Notes: generated by a model from the sequence alone, not told the origin. 64,000 nt of DNA from Anaerolineae bacterium (GCA_027494055.1 JAOSJO010000022.1:434001-498000), one strand, 5' to 3'. Numbered from the stretch's first letter, positions 45,170 through 55,195 are shown. Program-made: numbers and translations.

Positions 45170-46135
45170 ATGGCAGAAACGTACCTGGTCACCGGCGGCG
45201 CCGGTTTTATCGGCTCACACCTTGTCGAAGCCCTCGTCGAGGCCGGCGCGGCGGTGCGCGTGCTCGATGACTTCTCCACCGGGAACCACGCCAACCTTGC
45301 CGCCGTGCGCGACCGCATCACCCTGATTGAGGGCGACATCACCGACCTGGAGACGGTGCGCGAGGCCGTTGACGGCGTTGACTTTGTGCTGCACCAGGCC
45401 GCGCTGCCCTCCGTGCCGCGCTCGGTCGCCGACCCGCTGGGGAGCAACGCATCGAACGTCAACGGGACGCTCAACGTGCTCGTTGCCGCGCGCGACGTGG
45501 GCGTCAGGCGCGTGGTCTACGCGGCGTCGTCCTCCGCCTATGGCGACATTGCGTCGGAGTACAAGCGCGAGGACATGCCGCCCGATCCGCGCTCGCCCTA
45601 TGCCGTCGCCAAGCTGGCCGGCGAGCACTACTGCCGTGCGTTTTATCTCACCTACGGCCTGGAGACCGTCGCGCTGCGCTACTTCAACGTGTTCGGCCCG
45701 CGCCAGGACCCCAAATCGCAGTACGCGGCGGTGATCCCCATCTTCATCACGGCCATGCTCAAGAACCAGCCCCCGCCCATCGAAGGCGACGGCGAGCAAT
45801 CGCGCGACTTCACCTACGTGTCGAACGTGGTAGAGGCGAACCTGCTCGCGTGCAGCGCGCCGGCGGCGGCGGGCGAGGTGTTCAACATCGCGTGCGGCGG
45901 GCGATTTTCCATCAACGGGCTAGTGGACACCCTGAACCGGTTGATGGGCACCGACATCGCCCCGGCGCACGTCGCGCCGCGCCCCGGCGACGTGCGCCAC
46001 TCGCGCGCCGACATCAGCAAGGCCGGGCGGCTGCTGGGTTACCGGCCCGGCGTCGATTTCGCCGAGGGCCTTGCGCGCACGCTGGACTGGTACCGCCAGG
46101 TGATCGGAGCCGCGTCACCAGGAGGCGCGGCGTGA
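45170..46135 (+). CDS. NAD-dependent nucleotide-sugar 4-epimerase-like (SDR family)
   Basis: This intact 321-residue extended SDR has YLVTGGAGFIGSHLVEAL (NAD site), DDFSTGNHANL, YAASSSAYGD with the catalytic Ser, and SPYAVAKLAGEHY with the Tyr-x3-Lys pair; RDFTYVSNVVEANLLA is also typical. It most resembles WbpP/UDP-GlcNAc 4-epimerases. It provides activated sugars, probably for the surface glycans assembled by the glycosyltransferases that follow. Start ATG 45170 has GGAGGACC upstream. Confidence 0.88.
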   Translation: MAETYLVTGGAGFIGSHLVEALVEAGAAVRVLDDFSTGNHANLAAVRDRITLIEGDITDLETVREAVDGVDFVLHQAALPSVPRSVADPLGSNASNVNGTLNVLVAARDVGVRRVVYAASSSAYGDIASEYKREDMPPDPRSPYAVAKLAGEHYCRAFYLTYGLETVALRYFNVFGPRQDPKSQYAAVIPIFITAMLKNQPPPIEGDGEQSRDFTYVSNVVEANLLACSAPAAAGEVFNIACGGRFSINGLVDTLNRLMGTDIAPAHVAPRPGDVRHSRADISKAGRLLGYRPGVDFAEGLARTLDWYRQVIGAASPGGAA

Positions 46136-47262
46136 GCGCCCGGCGGCTGCTCCACGTCGTAAAGGCCACCGGCGTCGCCGGCGCGGAGACGCACCTGCTC
46201 ATCCTGCTCGAAGGCCTGCGCGCCGCCGGCCTGGACGCCGAGTTGCTGATCCTCGCCGAGCCGGAGAAGCCCGTCGAGGGGTTCTTCACGCGCGCCGCCG
46301 CGCGTGGCATCCCGGCGCACTGCCTCGCCATCCGCCGCCGGCTCGACCGCGGCCTGTTCCACAACCTGCAGCAGTTCTTCCGCGAAGGCGGGTACAGCGT
46401 GGTGCACACCCACCTGATCCACGCCGACGTGCATGGCATCCCCGCCGCGCGGCGCGCGGCGGTCCCCCACGTCGTCAGCACGCGCCACGCCGACAACCCC
46501 TTCCGCCGCCGCCTGCCGCTGCGCCTGGCGCACCGCTGGCTGTGGCGGCGCGTGGACCGGGCATCGCCATCTCGGAGGCGGTGCGCCGCTTCTGCATCGA
46601 AGTGGAGGGCGCGCCGCCGCACAAGATGGCGACCGTACACTACGGCCTCGATCCCGACACGGTGCAGGTCGGCAAGGGCGCGCGCAATATGCTGGCCGCC
46701 GAGATGGGCATCCCGACCAGCGCGCTGCTGGTGGGGAGCGTCTGCCGCCTCATCGAGGTCAAGGGCATCGCGCACGCGCTGCGCGCCTTCTGGCAGATTG
46801 CGGAGGCCTTCCCGAAGGCGCACTACGCCATCGCGGGGAGGGCCGCTGCGCCGCGAGCTGGAGACGGCGGCGCGGGGGTTCGGCCTGGAGGGGCGGGTGC
46901 ACTTCCTGGGCTGGCGCGACGACCCACACCCGGTCATCGCCGGGCTGGACGTGCTGCTCGCGCCGTCGCTGCAAGAGGGCTTCGGGCTGGTGTTGCTGGA
47001 GGCCATGGCGCTGCGCGTCCCGGTGATCGCCAGCCGGGTGAGCGCCATGCCGGAGATCGTGGTCGATGGAGAGACGGGGCTGCTCACCGAACCCGGCGAC
47101 GCGGACGGCATCGCGAGCGCGCTCAGCACGCTGCTCGCCAACCCCGACGTCGCCCGCGAGATGGGCGCGAACGGGCGCGCCCGGCTGGAGGCGCAGTTTA
47201 CGGCGCAGCGCATGGTCGAGCGCACGTGCGCTGTCTACGAGTCGCTCGACGCGGGGCGCTAG
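46132..47262 (+). CDS. Glycosyltransferase family 4 protein (two compensating frameshifts)
   Basis: This ~376-residue GT-B enzyme starts at GTG 46132 (GGAGG 6 nt upstream, overlapping the epimerase stop). N-lobe: HVVKATGVAGAETHLLILLEGL, VVHTHLIHADVHG. The middle part (IAISEAVRRFCIEVEG, TVHYGLDPDTVQ, SVCRLIEVKGIAHALRAF) is one frame over, from ~46562 to ~46850. Then RVHFLGWRDDPHP, PSLQEGFGLVLLEAMALRVPVI (the GT4 EX7E motif) in the first frame again. It adds a sugar from a nucleotide donor in surface polysaccharide synthesis. Confidence 0.82.
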   Translation: MSARRLLHVVKATGVAGAETHLLILLEGLRAAGLDAELLILAEPEKPVEGFFTRAAARGIPAHCLAIRRRLDRGLFHNLQQFFREGGYSVVHTHLIHADVHGIPAARRAAVPHVVSTRHADNPFRRRLPLRLAHRWLWRRVDRASPSRRRCAASASKWRARRRTRWRPYTTASIPTRCRSARARAICWPPRWASRPARCWWGASAASSRSRASRTRCAPSGRLRRPSRRRTTPSRGGPLRRELETAARGFGLEGRVHFLGWRDDPHPVIAGLDVLLAPSLQEGFGLVLLEAMALRVPVIASRVSAMPEIVVDGETGLLTEPGDADGIASALSTLLANPDVAREMGANGRARLEAQFTAQRMVERTCAVYESLDAGR

Positions 47263-47309
47263 CCACACATTGCTGACCGTTCGGTTCGAGTCTTGTGAGG
47301 GGAGAAGCA

Positions 47310-49174
47310 ATGAACCGGTACACGGCTTTGATTCTGTTCGCACTGGCCGCGCTGGTGCTGTCTGCAGGGGTTCCGCCGGGCGCGGCGCAGGAGGGCGCAT
47401 GGCATGAAGTCGCACGGCTGGGGCGCGGCTGGATGACCGACGTCGCCTGGAGTCCCTACGGAGAGGTGTTTGCCGTAGCGACATTCACCGGGGGTGTGGC
47501 TCTACACTGCCGACCTGGAGACCATCGCGCTGCTTGACGGGCACAGCGGGCCGGTGTGGGGCGTGGCGTGGTCGCCCGATGGGTCGAAGCTGGCGAGTGC
47601 GAGCGCAGACCGGACCGTGCGCGTGTGGGACATCGCCACGCACGAGACGCTGGCCGTGCTCGAAGGCCATGAGGGCGTGGTGCGGTCGGTGGCGTGGTCG
47701 CCAGATATGAGAAAACTGATCAGCGCAGGCGATGACAACACGCTGCGCGTCTGGGATGCAACCAGTGGCGCGGCGCTAGAGGTTGTCGGCACGGTCGGTA
47801 CCATCAATATCGGTCCGATTAATGCCGTGGCCTGGTCGCCATCATGGACAGAGGTCGCAACAGCCGGCCTGTGGGGTGCGGTGTGTCGCTTTGGCGTCTC
47901 TTTTTCTGGCATCTGCTATGTCGGCGATGGTCGCCCGGTCTATGCGGTGGCGTGGTCTCCCGATGCTTCAAGGCTGGCAAGCGGGCACCACGGCGGCAGG
48001 GTGCGTATCGAGGACACCCACACGGGCGCAGCACTGGATCTGATCCCAGACCGAGCATCTTATGCCACCGGCGTCCGCTTGGGCGCACGACGGGGCGCGC
48101 CTGGCGAGCAGCCACGAGGACGGCACAATCCGCATCTGGGATACGGCGAACGGCGCGCTGCTTTCCACGCTGGATGGACATCAAGGCAAGGTCTGGGCGC
48201 TGGATTGGTCAATTAAGGACCGCATCGCCAGCGTAAGCATCGATGGGACAGTCCGTGTGTGGGATGCAGATACGGGTGAGACGCTGGCCGCAGTGGATTT
48301 CCACCCCTACCGCGTGCAGTCGGTGGCATGGTCGCCAGACGGCGCGCTGGTGGCGAGCGGCAACTGGAACGGTGCGGTCCACGTGTGGCGCGCGCCGGAC
48401 GCGCCGGACGCGCCGGTCGCGACGCTGCCCGGCCACAGCGGGGAGGTCCGCGCGGTGACGTGGTCGCCCGACGGCCAGCGCCTCGCGAGCGCGGACCGCG
48501 CCGGCGTGCTCCGCGTGTGGGACCCGGAAACCGGCGCAGCCACGGCATCCAGCGAGGCGCACCACCGCGCGGCGCAGGCAGTCGCGTGGTCGCCTGACGG
48601 CGCGCGCCTCGCCAGCGCGGGCATCGACGCCACGGTGCGCCTCTGGGACGCCGAAAGCGGTTTGGGGCTGGTCGCGGCGCTGGAGGGGCACGGCGATGCG
48701 GTGTGGTCGGTCGCGTGGTCGCCCGACGGCGCGCGCCTCGCCAGCGGCGGCTACGACCGCGCGGTGCGCCTCTGGGACGCCGAAAGCGGCGAGACGCTGG
48801 TTGACATCGACGACGACGGCGCGCGCAAGGGCGGGCCGGTCCTGGCCGTGACGTGGTCGCCCGATGGGCGCAGGGTCGCGAGCGCCGGCCCGGACAACAC
48901 GATACGGGTTTGGGACGCCGCCACCGGCGCGCCGCTTGCCGCGTTTGGCGGGGACACCGGCGAGGTCTACGCGCTCGCGTGGTCGCCCGACGGCGCCCTG
49001 CTTGCCAGCGGCGGCGGCGACCGCGTCGTGCGCATCTGGGAGGCCGCCAGCGGCGCGGCCCTGGCCGAACTGGCCGGGCACCGGGGGCCGGTATGGTCGG
49101 TGGCATGGTCGCCCGACGGGCAGTACGTCGCCAGCGGCAGCCATGACGGCACGGTGCGGATTTGGGGCCGGTGA
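47310..49174 (+). CDS. Exported WD40 beta-propeller protein (two frameshifts)
   Basis: Joined, this is a ~620-residue protein with a signal peptide (TALILFALAALVLSAGVPPG) and about 13 to 14 WD40 repeats, enough for two seven-bladed propellers. Each repeat shows VWSVAWSPDGARLASGG and VRLWDAESG-like cores. Frame changes lie near 47495 and 48075. The last repeats are nearly identical in codons, suggesting recent expansion. ATG 47310 follows GAGGGGAG. It is probably a surface binding or scaffold protein; its stop overlaps the following glycosyltransferase start (GTGA). Confidence 0.85.
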
Positions 49175-50367
49175 GCGCGCCGATTCGGGTCATGCGCGTG
49201 ATCGCGCGGCTCAACGTGGGGGGGCCGGCGCTCCACGTGATCCTGCTCACGGAGAAGCTCGGCGCGCCGGCGTTCGCGAGCACGCTCGTCTGCGGGCAGA
49301 TTGCGCCCTACGAGGGCGACATGCGCTACCTGGCCGAACAGCGCGGCGTGCAGCCGGTCGTGATCCCGGAACTGGGCCGCGAGATTTCGCCCCTGCGCGA
49401 CCTCGCCACGCTCTGGCGGCTCTGGCGGCTGATGCGCGCGCAGCGCCCCCACGTCGTGCACACGCACACGGCGAAGGCCGGCATTCTGGGGCGGGCGGCG
49501 GCGTGGCTCGCCGGCGTCCCGGTGATCGTGCACACCTTCCACGGCCACGTGTTCCACGGCTACTTCGGCCCGGCGAAGACGCGCCTCTTCATCCTGCTTG
49601 AGCGCCTCGCCGCGCGCCTTTCCGACCGGGTCCTCACGATCAGCCCGGTGCTGCGCGACGAACTGGTCCGCTACCGCATCGCGCCGGCGGCCAAGATCGC
49701 CGTGATCCCGCTGGGGCTGGACCTCGTGCCCTTCGCCACGACGCCGCGCCGCGCCGGGATGGTGCGCCGCGCGCTGGGCCTGGACGAAGCGACGCCGCTC
49801 GTCGGCATCGTGGGCCGGCTGACGCCGATCAAGAACCACCGCCTGTTTCTTGAGGCGGCGGCGCGGCTCGAAACCCCGGCGCACTTTGCCATCGTCGGCG
49901 ACGGCGAGTGCCGCCACAGCCTGGAGGCGCACGCTGCCGCCCTCGGCGTGGGCGCGCGGGCGCACTTCCTCGGATGGCGGCAGGACCTCCCGGCGATCTA
50001 CAGCGACCTCGACGCGCTGGTCATCGCATCCGACAACGAAGGCACCCCCGTTTCCATCATCGAGGCGATGGCCGCGGGCGCGCCGGTGGTGAGCACGGCG
50101 GTGGGCGGCGTGCCCGACCTCATCGACGAGGGGCAGACCGGGTTGCTCGTCCCGCCCGGCGACGCGCCCGCGCTGGCGCAGGCACTGGACCGCCTGCTGC
50201 GCGAGCCCGACCTGGCGCACCGGATGGCCGCGGCGGCGCGCCCGGCGGCGCTGGCCCGGTTCGGCATCGACCGGCTGGCGGACGATCTGGCGGCGTTGTA
50301 TCGTGCATTACTGCGCGAGAAGATGCGTCGGGGTGGGCCGCAGGCCGGCTCCGATCCAGGGGACTGA
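49171..50367 (+). CDS. Glycosyltransferase family 4 protein
   Basis: This intact 398-residue GT-B protein starts at GTG 49171, overlapping the WD40 stop. It has RVIARLNVGGPALHVILLTE, VVHTHTAKAGILGRAAAWLA, HTFHGHVFHGYFG, VGIVGRLTPIKNHRLFLEA and ASDNEGTPVSIIEAMAAGAP (EX7E). The pattern is like the PssE/WcaL-type transferases of exopolysaccharide pathways. Together with the epimerase and the GT4 at 46132 it forms a glycan-synthesis group split by the WD40 gene. Confidence 0.9.
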   Translation: MSAPIRVMRVIARLNVGGPALHVILLTEKLGAPAFASTLVCGQIAPYEGDMRYLAEQRGVQPVVIPELGREISPLRDLATLWRLWRLMRAQRPHVVHTHTAKAGILGRAAAWLAGVPVIVHTFHGHVFHGYFGPAKTRLFILLERLAARLSDRVLTISPVLRDELVRYRIAPAAKIAVIPLGLDLVPFATTPRRAGMVRRALGLDEATPLVGIVGRLTPIKNHRLFLEAAARLETPAHFAIVGDGECRHSLEAHAAALGVGARAHFLGWRQDLPAIYSDLDALVIASDNEGTPVSIIEAMAAGAPVVSTAVGGVPDLIDEGQTGLLVPPGDAPALAQALDRLLREPDLAHRMAAAARPAALARFGIDRLADDLAALYRALLREKMRRGGPQAGSDPGD

Positions 50368-50371
50368 CGCC

Positions 50372-51225
50372 GTGGAACAGACCATGCTGTGGGACGGCAG
50401 CGCCATCCTCGGTGACGACGCGCCGGAGGCCGCCCTGGCCGCCGCCGTTGAGCTGAACCTGGCGGCGCGCGTGCGCTTCTTCGCGGCAGAGCCGGGCGTG
50501 CAACTGGTGGACGACGCGGAAGCGCTGCGCTTCATCGCCGACCGCGCGTACCGCGTGGCGCGCGCCCGGTTCGACGACGAGTGGGCCGAGCAGCGCATCA
50601 CCGCGTACCTCACGGGAAGCCCGCCGGCGTCCGCGCTTCATCAGTTGGGTGGTCGGGCCGATCTCGCGCCCCAGAGACCTGGCGCGGCGGCTCCAGGCGC
50701 GCGGGCTGATCGTGGACATGCAGGAGCCGGGCATGGTCGCACGGCTGTCGGCGTTGCGTCCGCCGCGCCCCGCCCGTGACGGCAGTGACGCCGCCGTCAA
50801 CATCTACCGGATCGACCCTGCCGACCCCATCGAACTGATGACGTTCACCGACGTGGCCTCCGCCAGCTTCCGCCGCCCGATCAGCATGGGCGGGCAGCTC
50901 CGCCGCATGATGAACGCGCTCGGCTCCGACCACCCCCCACCTGCAAGCCATGCGCCTCTATCTGGCGCGCCGGCCCAACGGCGAAGCGGTCGCCTGCGGC
51001 GCGGCGTTTGTCGGCGGCGGCGTGGTGGGGCTGTACACCATCGGCACCCTGCCGGCCTACCGGCGCAAGGGCATCGCGTCGCAGTTGACGCACAAGGTGC
51101 TGATGGACGCACACGCCGATGGGCTGGAGATTGCCGTCCTGCACGCCTCCGAGCATGGTCGGGGCGTGTACACGCGCCTGGGGTTCGAGCCGGTGTGCCA
51201 GATGGCCTGGCTCTCGACCTATTGA
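50372..51225 (+). CDS. GNAT family N-acetyltransferase (two frameshifts)
   Basis: Joined, this is a ~283-residue protein from GTG 50372. The N-terminal half (ALAAAVELNLAARVRFFAAE, then VDMQEPGMVARLSALR) is a degenerate GNAT-like domain. The C-terminal half is a clear acetyltransferase: AVACGAAFVGGGVVGLYTIG, LPAYRRKGIASQLTHKVL (acetyl-CoA pyrophosphate loop), LHASEHGRGVYTRLGFEPVC. Frame changes lie near 50640 and 50930. Substrate unknown. It is the last gene before the origin region. Confidence 0.78.
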
Positions 51226-51716
51226 AGGCACGCGCGTTATCCCCAAACCTCATGTGTATTTATCATGAAACAGTATGTCGTAGTAGGGCCTGTGGATACG
51301 TGCATAGCGCGCCCGCCGGCCGCGCCGGCCCCCATTTCTTGGATGGACATATGTTCGCCCCGCGCGGTGGCGGTGAACGCGCGCCTGACTCTCCTCAGCG
51401 CCGGCGCTGACTTATCCCCGCTTTGCACAGGCCGGCTTGCATGCCCTGCCGGCCCCTGACCCGGTTTTGGACAGGTTTTGCGCACCCCACATGTGGGGGC
51501 TGTTCTGGGCCGACGGAAAGATATGGTTTGTTGAGTTCGGGCGCAGTTGTGGCGGGTGGTATTCTCCACAACGGGCGGGAGTTATCCACAGACGGGATGG
51601 GGTTTATCCACAGAAAAGGGCCGAAATCCTGAAAAGGGACCCGGAGGCGAGCGAGAGCGTTTCGCCTCCGGGTCCAGGCCAATAGTGCCCCCACATCTGG
51701 GGGTACGGGGAAATCG
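51226..51716. other. Probable replication origin (oriC) with DnaA boxes
   Basis: This 491-nt gene-free stretch directly follows the 3' end of dnaA. Perfect DnaA boxes TTATCCACA lie at 51582-51590 and 51604-51612; near matches are TTCTCCACA 51562, TTATCCCCA 51237, TTATCCCCG 51412 and, on the other strand, TGTGGATAC 51291. Such a cluster beside dnaA is the usual mark of a bacterial origin. An obvious AT-rich unwinding segment is not clear; 51247-51285 (TGTATTTATCATGAAACAG) is the best candidate. Confidence 0.7.
51631..51704 (-). terminator. Hairpins downstream of dnaA
   Basis: CCCCCA and TGGGGG (51689-51704) form a short hairpin just past the dnaA stop. A 14-bp perfect inverted repeat (51637-51650 with 51662-51675, arm GGACCCGGAGGCGA) follows. 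On the minus strand the larger stem is followed by CTTTT, so it may end dnaA transcription and shield the origin. Confidence 0.5.
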
Positions 51717-53105
51717 CTAAACCGGCTGCCCCTGGTAGAGCTGGGCCTTGATCGTCGCAAGGTGGCGGCGTAGTTGTTCGTCCTCTTCGGCCATGGTGGC
51801 GATCTTGTCGCAGCCGTGCATGACCGTGGTGTGGTCGCGGCCCCCAAGCGCCGCGCCGATCTGCGGCAGCGACGCGCCGGTCTCGTGGCGCGCGAGGAAC
51901 ATGGCGACCTGTCGCGGCAGCGCGACCGCGCGCGCCCGGCTCCGCCCGATGAGGGCCTTCATCTCGACTTCATAGTACTGCGCCACCGCCTCGACGACCT
52001 GTTCCAGCGTGACCTTCGGGCGGTGCGGGGAGGCGTCCAGCAGCGTGCTCTCGGTCATCTGCACGTTGACGGGATGCCCGGACAGGCTCGAGAAGGCGAG
52101 CAGGCGCGTGAGCGTGCCCTCCAGCTCGCGGATGTTGTTCTGCACGCGGCGGGCGATCAGGTCCAGCGCTTCGGGCGGGATCTCCGCGCCCCGTTGCGCC
52201 GACTTGGCGTGCAGGATCGCCAGGCGCGTCTCGTAGTCAGGCGGCTGGATGTCGGCGATCATGCCCCACTCGAAGCGCGAGCGCAGCCGTTCCTCCAGCG
52301 TGACCATGGCGCGCGGCGGGCGGTCGCTGGTGAGGACGATCTGGCGGTCGTTGCCGTGCAGCGCGTTGAAGGTGTGGAAGAACTCCTCCTGGGTGCTTTC
52401 CTTGCCGGCGATGAACTGGATGTCATCGACGAGCAGCACGTCGATGGTGCGGTACTTGTCGCGGAGCGCCTGCTGCGTCTGCGCGCGGATGGCGGCGATC
52501 AGGTCGTTGGTGAACTCCTCGGAGGTCACGTAGCGCACGACCAGGCCGCGCGCCAGGCATTCGTGCCCGATGGCGTGGAGCAGGTGCGTCTTGCCCAGGC
52601 CCACGCCGCCGTGGATGAACAGGGGGTTGTAGCCCTTGCCGGGCTTCTCGGCGACGGCCAGCGCCGCCGCATGGGCGAGGCGGTTGCTCGAACCGACCAC
52701 GAACGAGCCAAAGGTGTAGCGGCTGTTGAGGCAGCTCTCCGCGCGCGGCGCGCTGCGGCCTTCGCCCTGCACGTGCCCGTTCGCGCCGGCGCCGTTCCCG
52801 TTCGCGTGCGGGGGCGCGTCGAGCGCCAGTTCGGGGCTGCCGTTGGCCCGCCACACGGTAAACGCGACCTGCGCCGGCTGGCCGAAGATTTCCGACAGCG
52901 TGCGCGTGATCGAGGGCGCGAGGCGCTGTTCGAGCCAGTCCTTGGCGTAGGCGTTGCGCACGCTGATAGTGAACGCGGCGGCGCCGTCCTGCGCGCGCTG
53001 GAAGTCAGACACTTCCGCGCCCCGCAGCCAGGTGTCGAAAGTGGCTTTGTCCATCTGGAGTTGAAGTTGGCCGAGCGTGGCCTGCCAGGCGTCTTGCGGT
53101 TTCAT
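51717..53105 (-). CDS. dnaA: Chromosomal replication initiator protein DnaA
   Basis: This intact 462-residue protein has domain I (AWQATLGQLQLQMDKATFDTWL), a short Asn/Gly-rich linker, and AAA+ domain III with Walker A GGVGLGKTHLLHAIG and Walker B VLLVDDIQFIAGK. The initiator-specific RRVQNNIRELEGTLTRLLAF follows, and domain IV ends in the DNA-binding signature GGRDHTTVMHGCDKI. It binds the boxes found just past its 3' end and opens the origin. No dnaN follows, so the classical dnaA-dnaN pair is broken here. Confidence 0.97.
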   Translation of the reverse strand: MKPQDAWQATLGQLQLQMDKATFDTWLRGAEVSDFQRAQDGAAAFTISVRNAYAKDWLEQRLAPSITRTLSEIFGQPAQVAFTVWRANGSPELALDAPPHANGNGAGANGHVQGEGRSAPRAESCLNSRYTFGSFVVGSSNRLAHAAALAVAEKPGKGYNPLFIHGGVGLGKTHLLHAIGHECLARGLVVRYVTSEEFTNDLIAAIRAQTQQALRDKYRTIDVLLVDDIQFIAGKESTQEEFFHTFNALHGNDRQIVLTSDRPPRAMVTLEERLRSRFEWGMIADIQPPDYETRLAILHAKSAQRGAEIPPEALDLIARRVQNNIRELEGTLTRLLAFSSLSGHPVNVQMTESTLLDASPHRPKVTLEQVVEAVAQYYEVEMKALIGRSRARAVALPRQVAMFLARHETGASLPQIGAALGGRDHTTVMHGCDKIATMAEEDEQLRRHLATIKAQLYQGQPV

Positions 53106-53707
53106 ACGCGCACCTAATAAACACGGTCGATAAAGATCGCTAGCGCAAAAGGCTATCGGTTGTCTTCAGCGTGTATTCGGCCAGGCGTTTTACCGCGAGG
53201 TGTACGGCCTGAGAGGTGAGGCCGTGTGAGATTTAGATTGGACCGGTGGAGAGCCTAGAACGTGTCCCCCTTGAGTTGGTCCGTCGTCGAGGGCGGCGTC
53301 GCCCCCTCCCGACCGAACTGCGCTCATTGTAGCAGGAATGAAGTCCGGTATCAATATGCCGGCGCACGAATCAACTTAAAACGTCAGCAAATTTAAGCTA
53401 GCGCCGGGGCTGTCGCTTTTCTGCTGAAGGCGGACCGTCCCAGATATGGCCCGACAGAGCGCGCCGTTCGCGCACCCGCCACCCCTGGGGGAGGCCCATG
53501 CCGGCCTCCCCATAGGTACCCCCACGCCCACAATTTTCATAGCAGGTTGATCGGATTTCTAAGCCGACTTCACCGCGCTTTGTTTTAAGGTTCCGCCGGC
53601 TACGCCCCATTTTGGCGCATTCCGGAGCGAGAAGATCGGAGTCGGTCATGCGCTTACCGGGAGGTAACGCCGGCTGTCGGTGCGCCCGGTGCGCGAACCG
53701 GCGGCGC
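53106..53707. other. Long leader/promoter region upstream of dnaA
   Basis: This ~600-nt region is between dnaA and the MmgE/PrpD gene. It is partly AT-rich (53340-53395, 53525-53600), as expected for the dnaA promoter, but no TTATCCACA box and no convincing -35/-10 pair were found. A minus-strand open frame here (53398-53757) has no family-like content and is not called; rpmH, often next to dnaA, is absent. Confidence 0.5.
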
Positions 53708-55096
53708 TCAGGTCGCCAGCAGACGCATATAGTCGCCGATGTCGTCCGTCCGCTCAAGCGCCCACGTCGCCTCGATGATGGCGTCCTGCCGCGCCGCGTC
53801 CAGCCACAGCCCGGCCTGGCTGCGGAACTTGGCGATCAACTCGTCGTCGCTCATCGGGTCGAGGGGGTCGCCCTTCGCGTAATCGACGCGCCGCGTCAGC
53901 GCCCGCCCGTCCGTCGCCTTGATCGTGACCTCCGCCGGCTGCACCTTGGGGAACAGCTTCTCGAACGCCGGCTCGGCGACGACCCTGATCTTGGGCAGCA
54001 GCGCCCAGATGCGCGGGTCCTTCAGCCGCGCCTCGCTGAAGGCGGTGGGCAGCACGCTCCGGTCGATGACGGCGACCGCGATGCAGTAGGGCAGCGAGTG
54101 GTCGGCGGTTTCGCGCGTGGTGGGGTTGTACTTGTCCGGGTCGCTGAGGATTTCCGCGCCGCGCTTGAGCGTCTTCACCGTGATCTCGGCCACGTCTTCC
54201 GGTGCAAGGTCGTGTTCCTGGCAGAGGTGGATGGTCGCGCTGATGGGCGAGTGCGTCAGGTACTCGGTGGGGTAGGCCTTGTAGCTGCACCGCGTGATGA
54301 GGAACTGCTCGCCCAGGTCGTCGGTGAGCGCTTCGGCCTGCCACGCGACGTTGCGGATCGTGTCGAAGAGGCCCTCGCGCCCCTCGATCACCAGCGCCGG
54401 CCCGGTGCAGCCGAGCTTCGCCAGCTCCGCCGCGATCACGCCCGCCTGCACCGCCAGCGGGTCGGCGGCGTTCTTCATGTTGGTCAGGTGGCCCGCCACC
54501 ACGCACCCGAAGGTGTTGTGGCTGCTGCCGCTGATGCCCACCGCGCTGACCATCTGGTCCACCGTGAGGTCGAGCATCCGCCCGGCGACGAGCGGGCTGA
54601 CGAACTGCGTCAGCGTGGCGTGGTGCCAGCCCATCTCGCGCACGCCGGGGGACGCCGCCAGGCACCAGCGCATCTCCAGCTCGTGCCCGATCACCACCGC
54701 CAGGAGCGCATCCCTGCCGCCCTTGCCGGCCTTCTCCGCGCAGGCCAGCCCGGCGGGGATGATGTCCGACGGGTGCGACGGGTCTTGCTTCCAGTAGATG
54801 TCGTTGTAGTCGAGCGCGCGCACGAGCAGGCTGTTCATCAGCGCGGCGTTGACCGCGTTGGTGCGCAGCCCGGAGCCGATCACGGTCGCTTCGGGTGTCC
54901 CGCCGAGGTTCTCGATGTAGCGGTGCGCGATCTGCACGTCCGCGCTGCCGAGCGCGCCGAACGCGCAGCCCACGCTGTCGAGCAGGAAGCGTTTGGCCTC
55001 GTGCACCGCAGCGGCGGGGAGGTCCTCGAAGCGGAGCGTGGCGGCGAACTGCGCCATCGTGCGGCTGATGGAGTCGGTTGGGCCGGCGTGCGACAT
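53708..55096 (-). CDS. MmgE/PrpD family dehydratase/isomerase-like protein
   Basis: This intact 462-residue protein starts MSHAGPTDSISRTMAQF at ATG 55096 (GGAGAGAGG upstream). Family features: KRFLLDSVGCAFGALGSADV, ALMNSLLVRALDYNDIYW, PSDIIPAGLACAEKAGKGG, ISGSSHNTFGCVVAGHLTNMKNA and YKAYPTEYLTHSPISATI. Members include 2-methylcitrate dehydratase, cis-aconitate decarboxylase and related enzymes; without other methylcitrate genes nearby the substrate is uncertain. It heads towards dnaA and is the last gene of the operon running from 59369. Confidence 0.88.
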   Translation of the reverse strand: MSHAGPTDSISRTMAQFAATLRFEDLPAAAVHEAKRFLLDSVGCAFGALGSADVQIAHRYIENLGGTPEATVIGSGLRTNAVNAALMNSLLVRALDYNDIYWKQDPSHPSDIIPAGLACAEKAGKGGRDALLAVVIGHELEMRWCLAASPGVREMGWHHATLTQFVSPLVAGRMLDLTVDQMVSAVGISGSSHNTFGCVVAGHLTNMKNAADPLAVQAGVIAAELAKLGCTGPALVIEGREGLFDTIRNVAWQAEALTDDLGEQFLITRCSYKAYPTEYLTHSPISATIHLCQEHDLAPEDVAEITVKTLKRGAEILSDPDKYNPTTRETADHSLPYCIAVAVIDRSVLPTAFSEARLKDPRIWALLPKIRVVAEPAFEKLFPKVQPAEVTIKATDGRALTRRVDYAKGDPLDPMSDDELIAKFRSQAGLWLDAARQDAIIEATWALERTDDIGDYMRLLAT

Positions 55097-55156
55097 GTGC
55101 CTCTCTCCAGAATAGAACGAACTGAACCGCCAAACAACAAGTTCAAGGTTATTTGT

Positions 55157-55184
55157 GTAGGGGCAAGGCATGCCTTGCCCCTAC
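55157..55184. repeat. Family B palindrome
   Basis: A perfect 28-bp palindrome (half-site GTAGGGGCAAGGCA) lies in the 99-nt gap between the MmgE/PrpD and aminotransferase genes, identical to the copy nested at 36789. Confidence 0.85.
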
Positions 55185-55195
55185 GCCAAGGTCTG

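Noticed and set aside
47275-47300. tRNA T-loop-like GGTTCGAGTC
   Set aside because: No acceptor, D or anticodon stems can be built around it.
53398-53757. Minus-strand frame upstream of dnaA (119 codons), considered as rpmH or a zinc ribbon
   Set aside because: No L34 signature and no paired CxxC motifs; it overlaps the MmgE/PrpD 3' end and looks non-coding.
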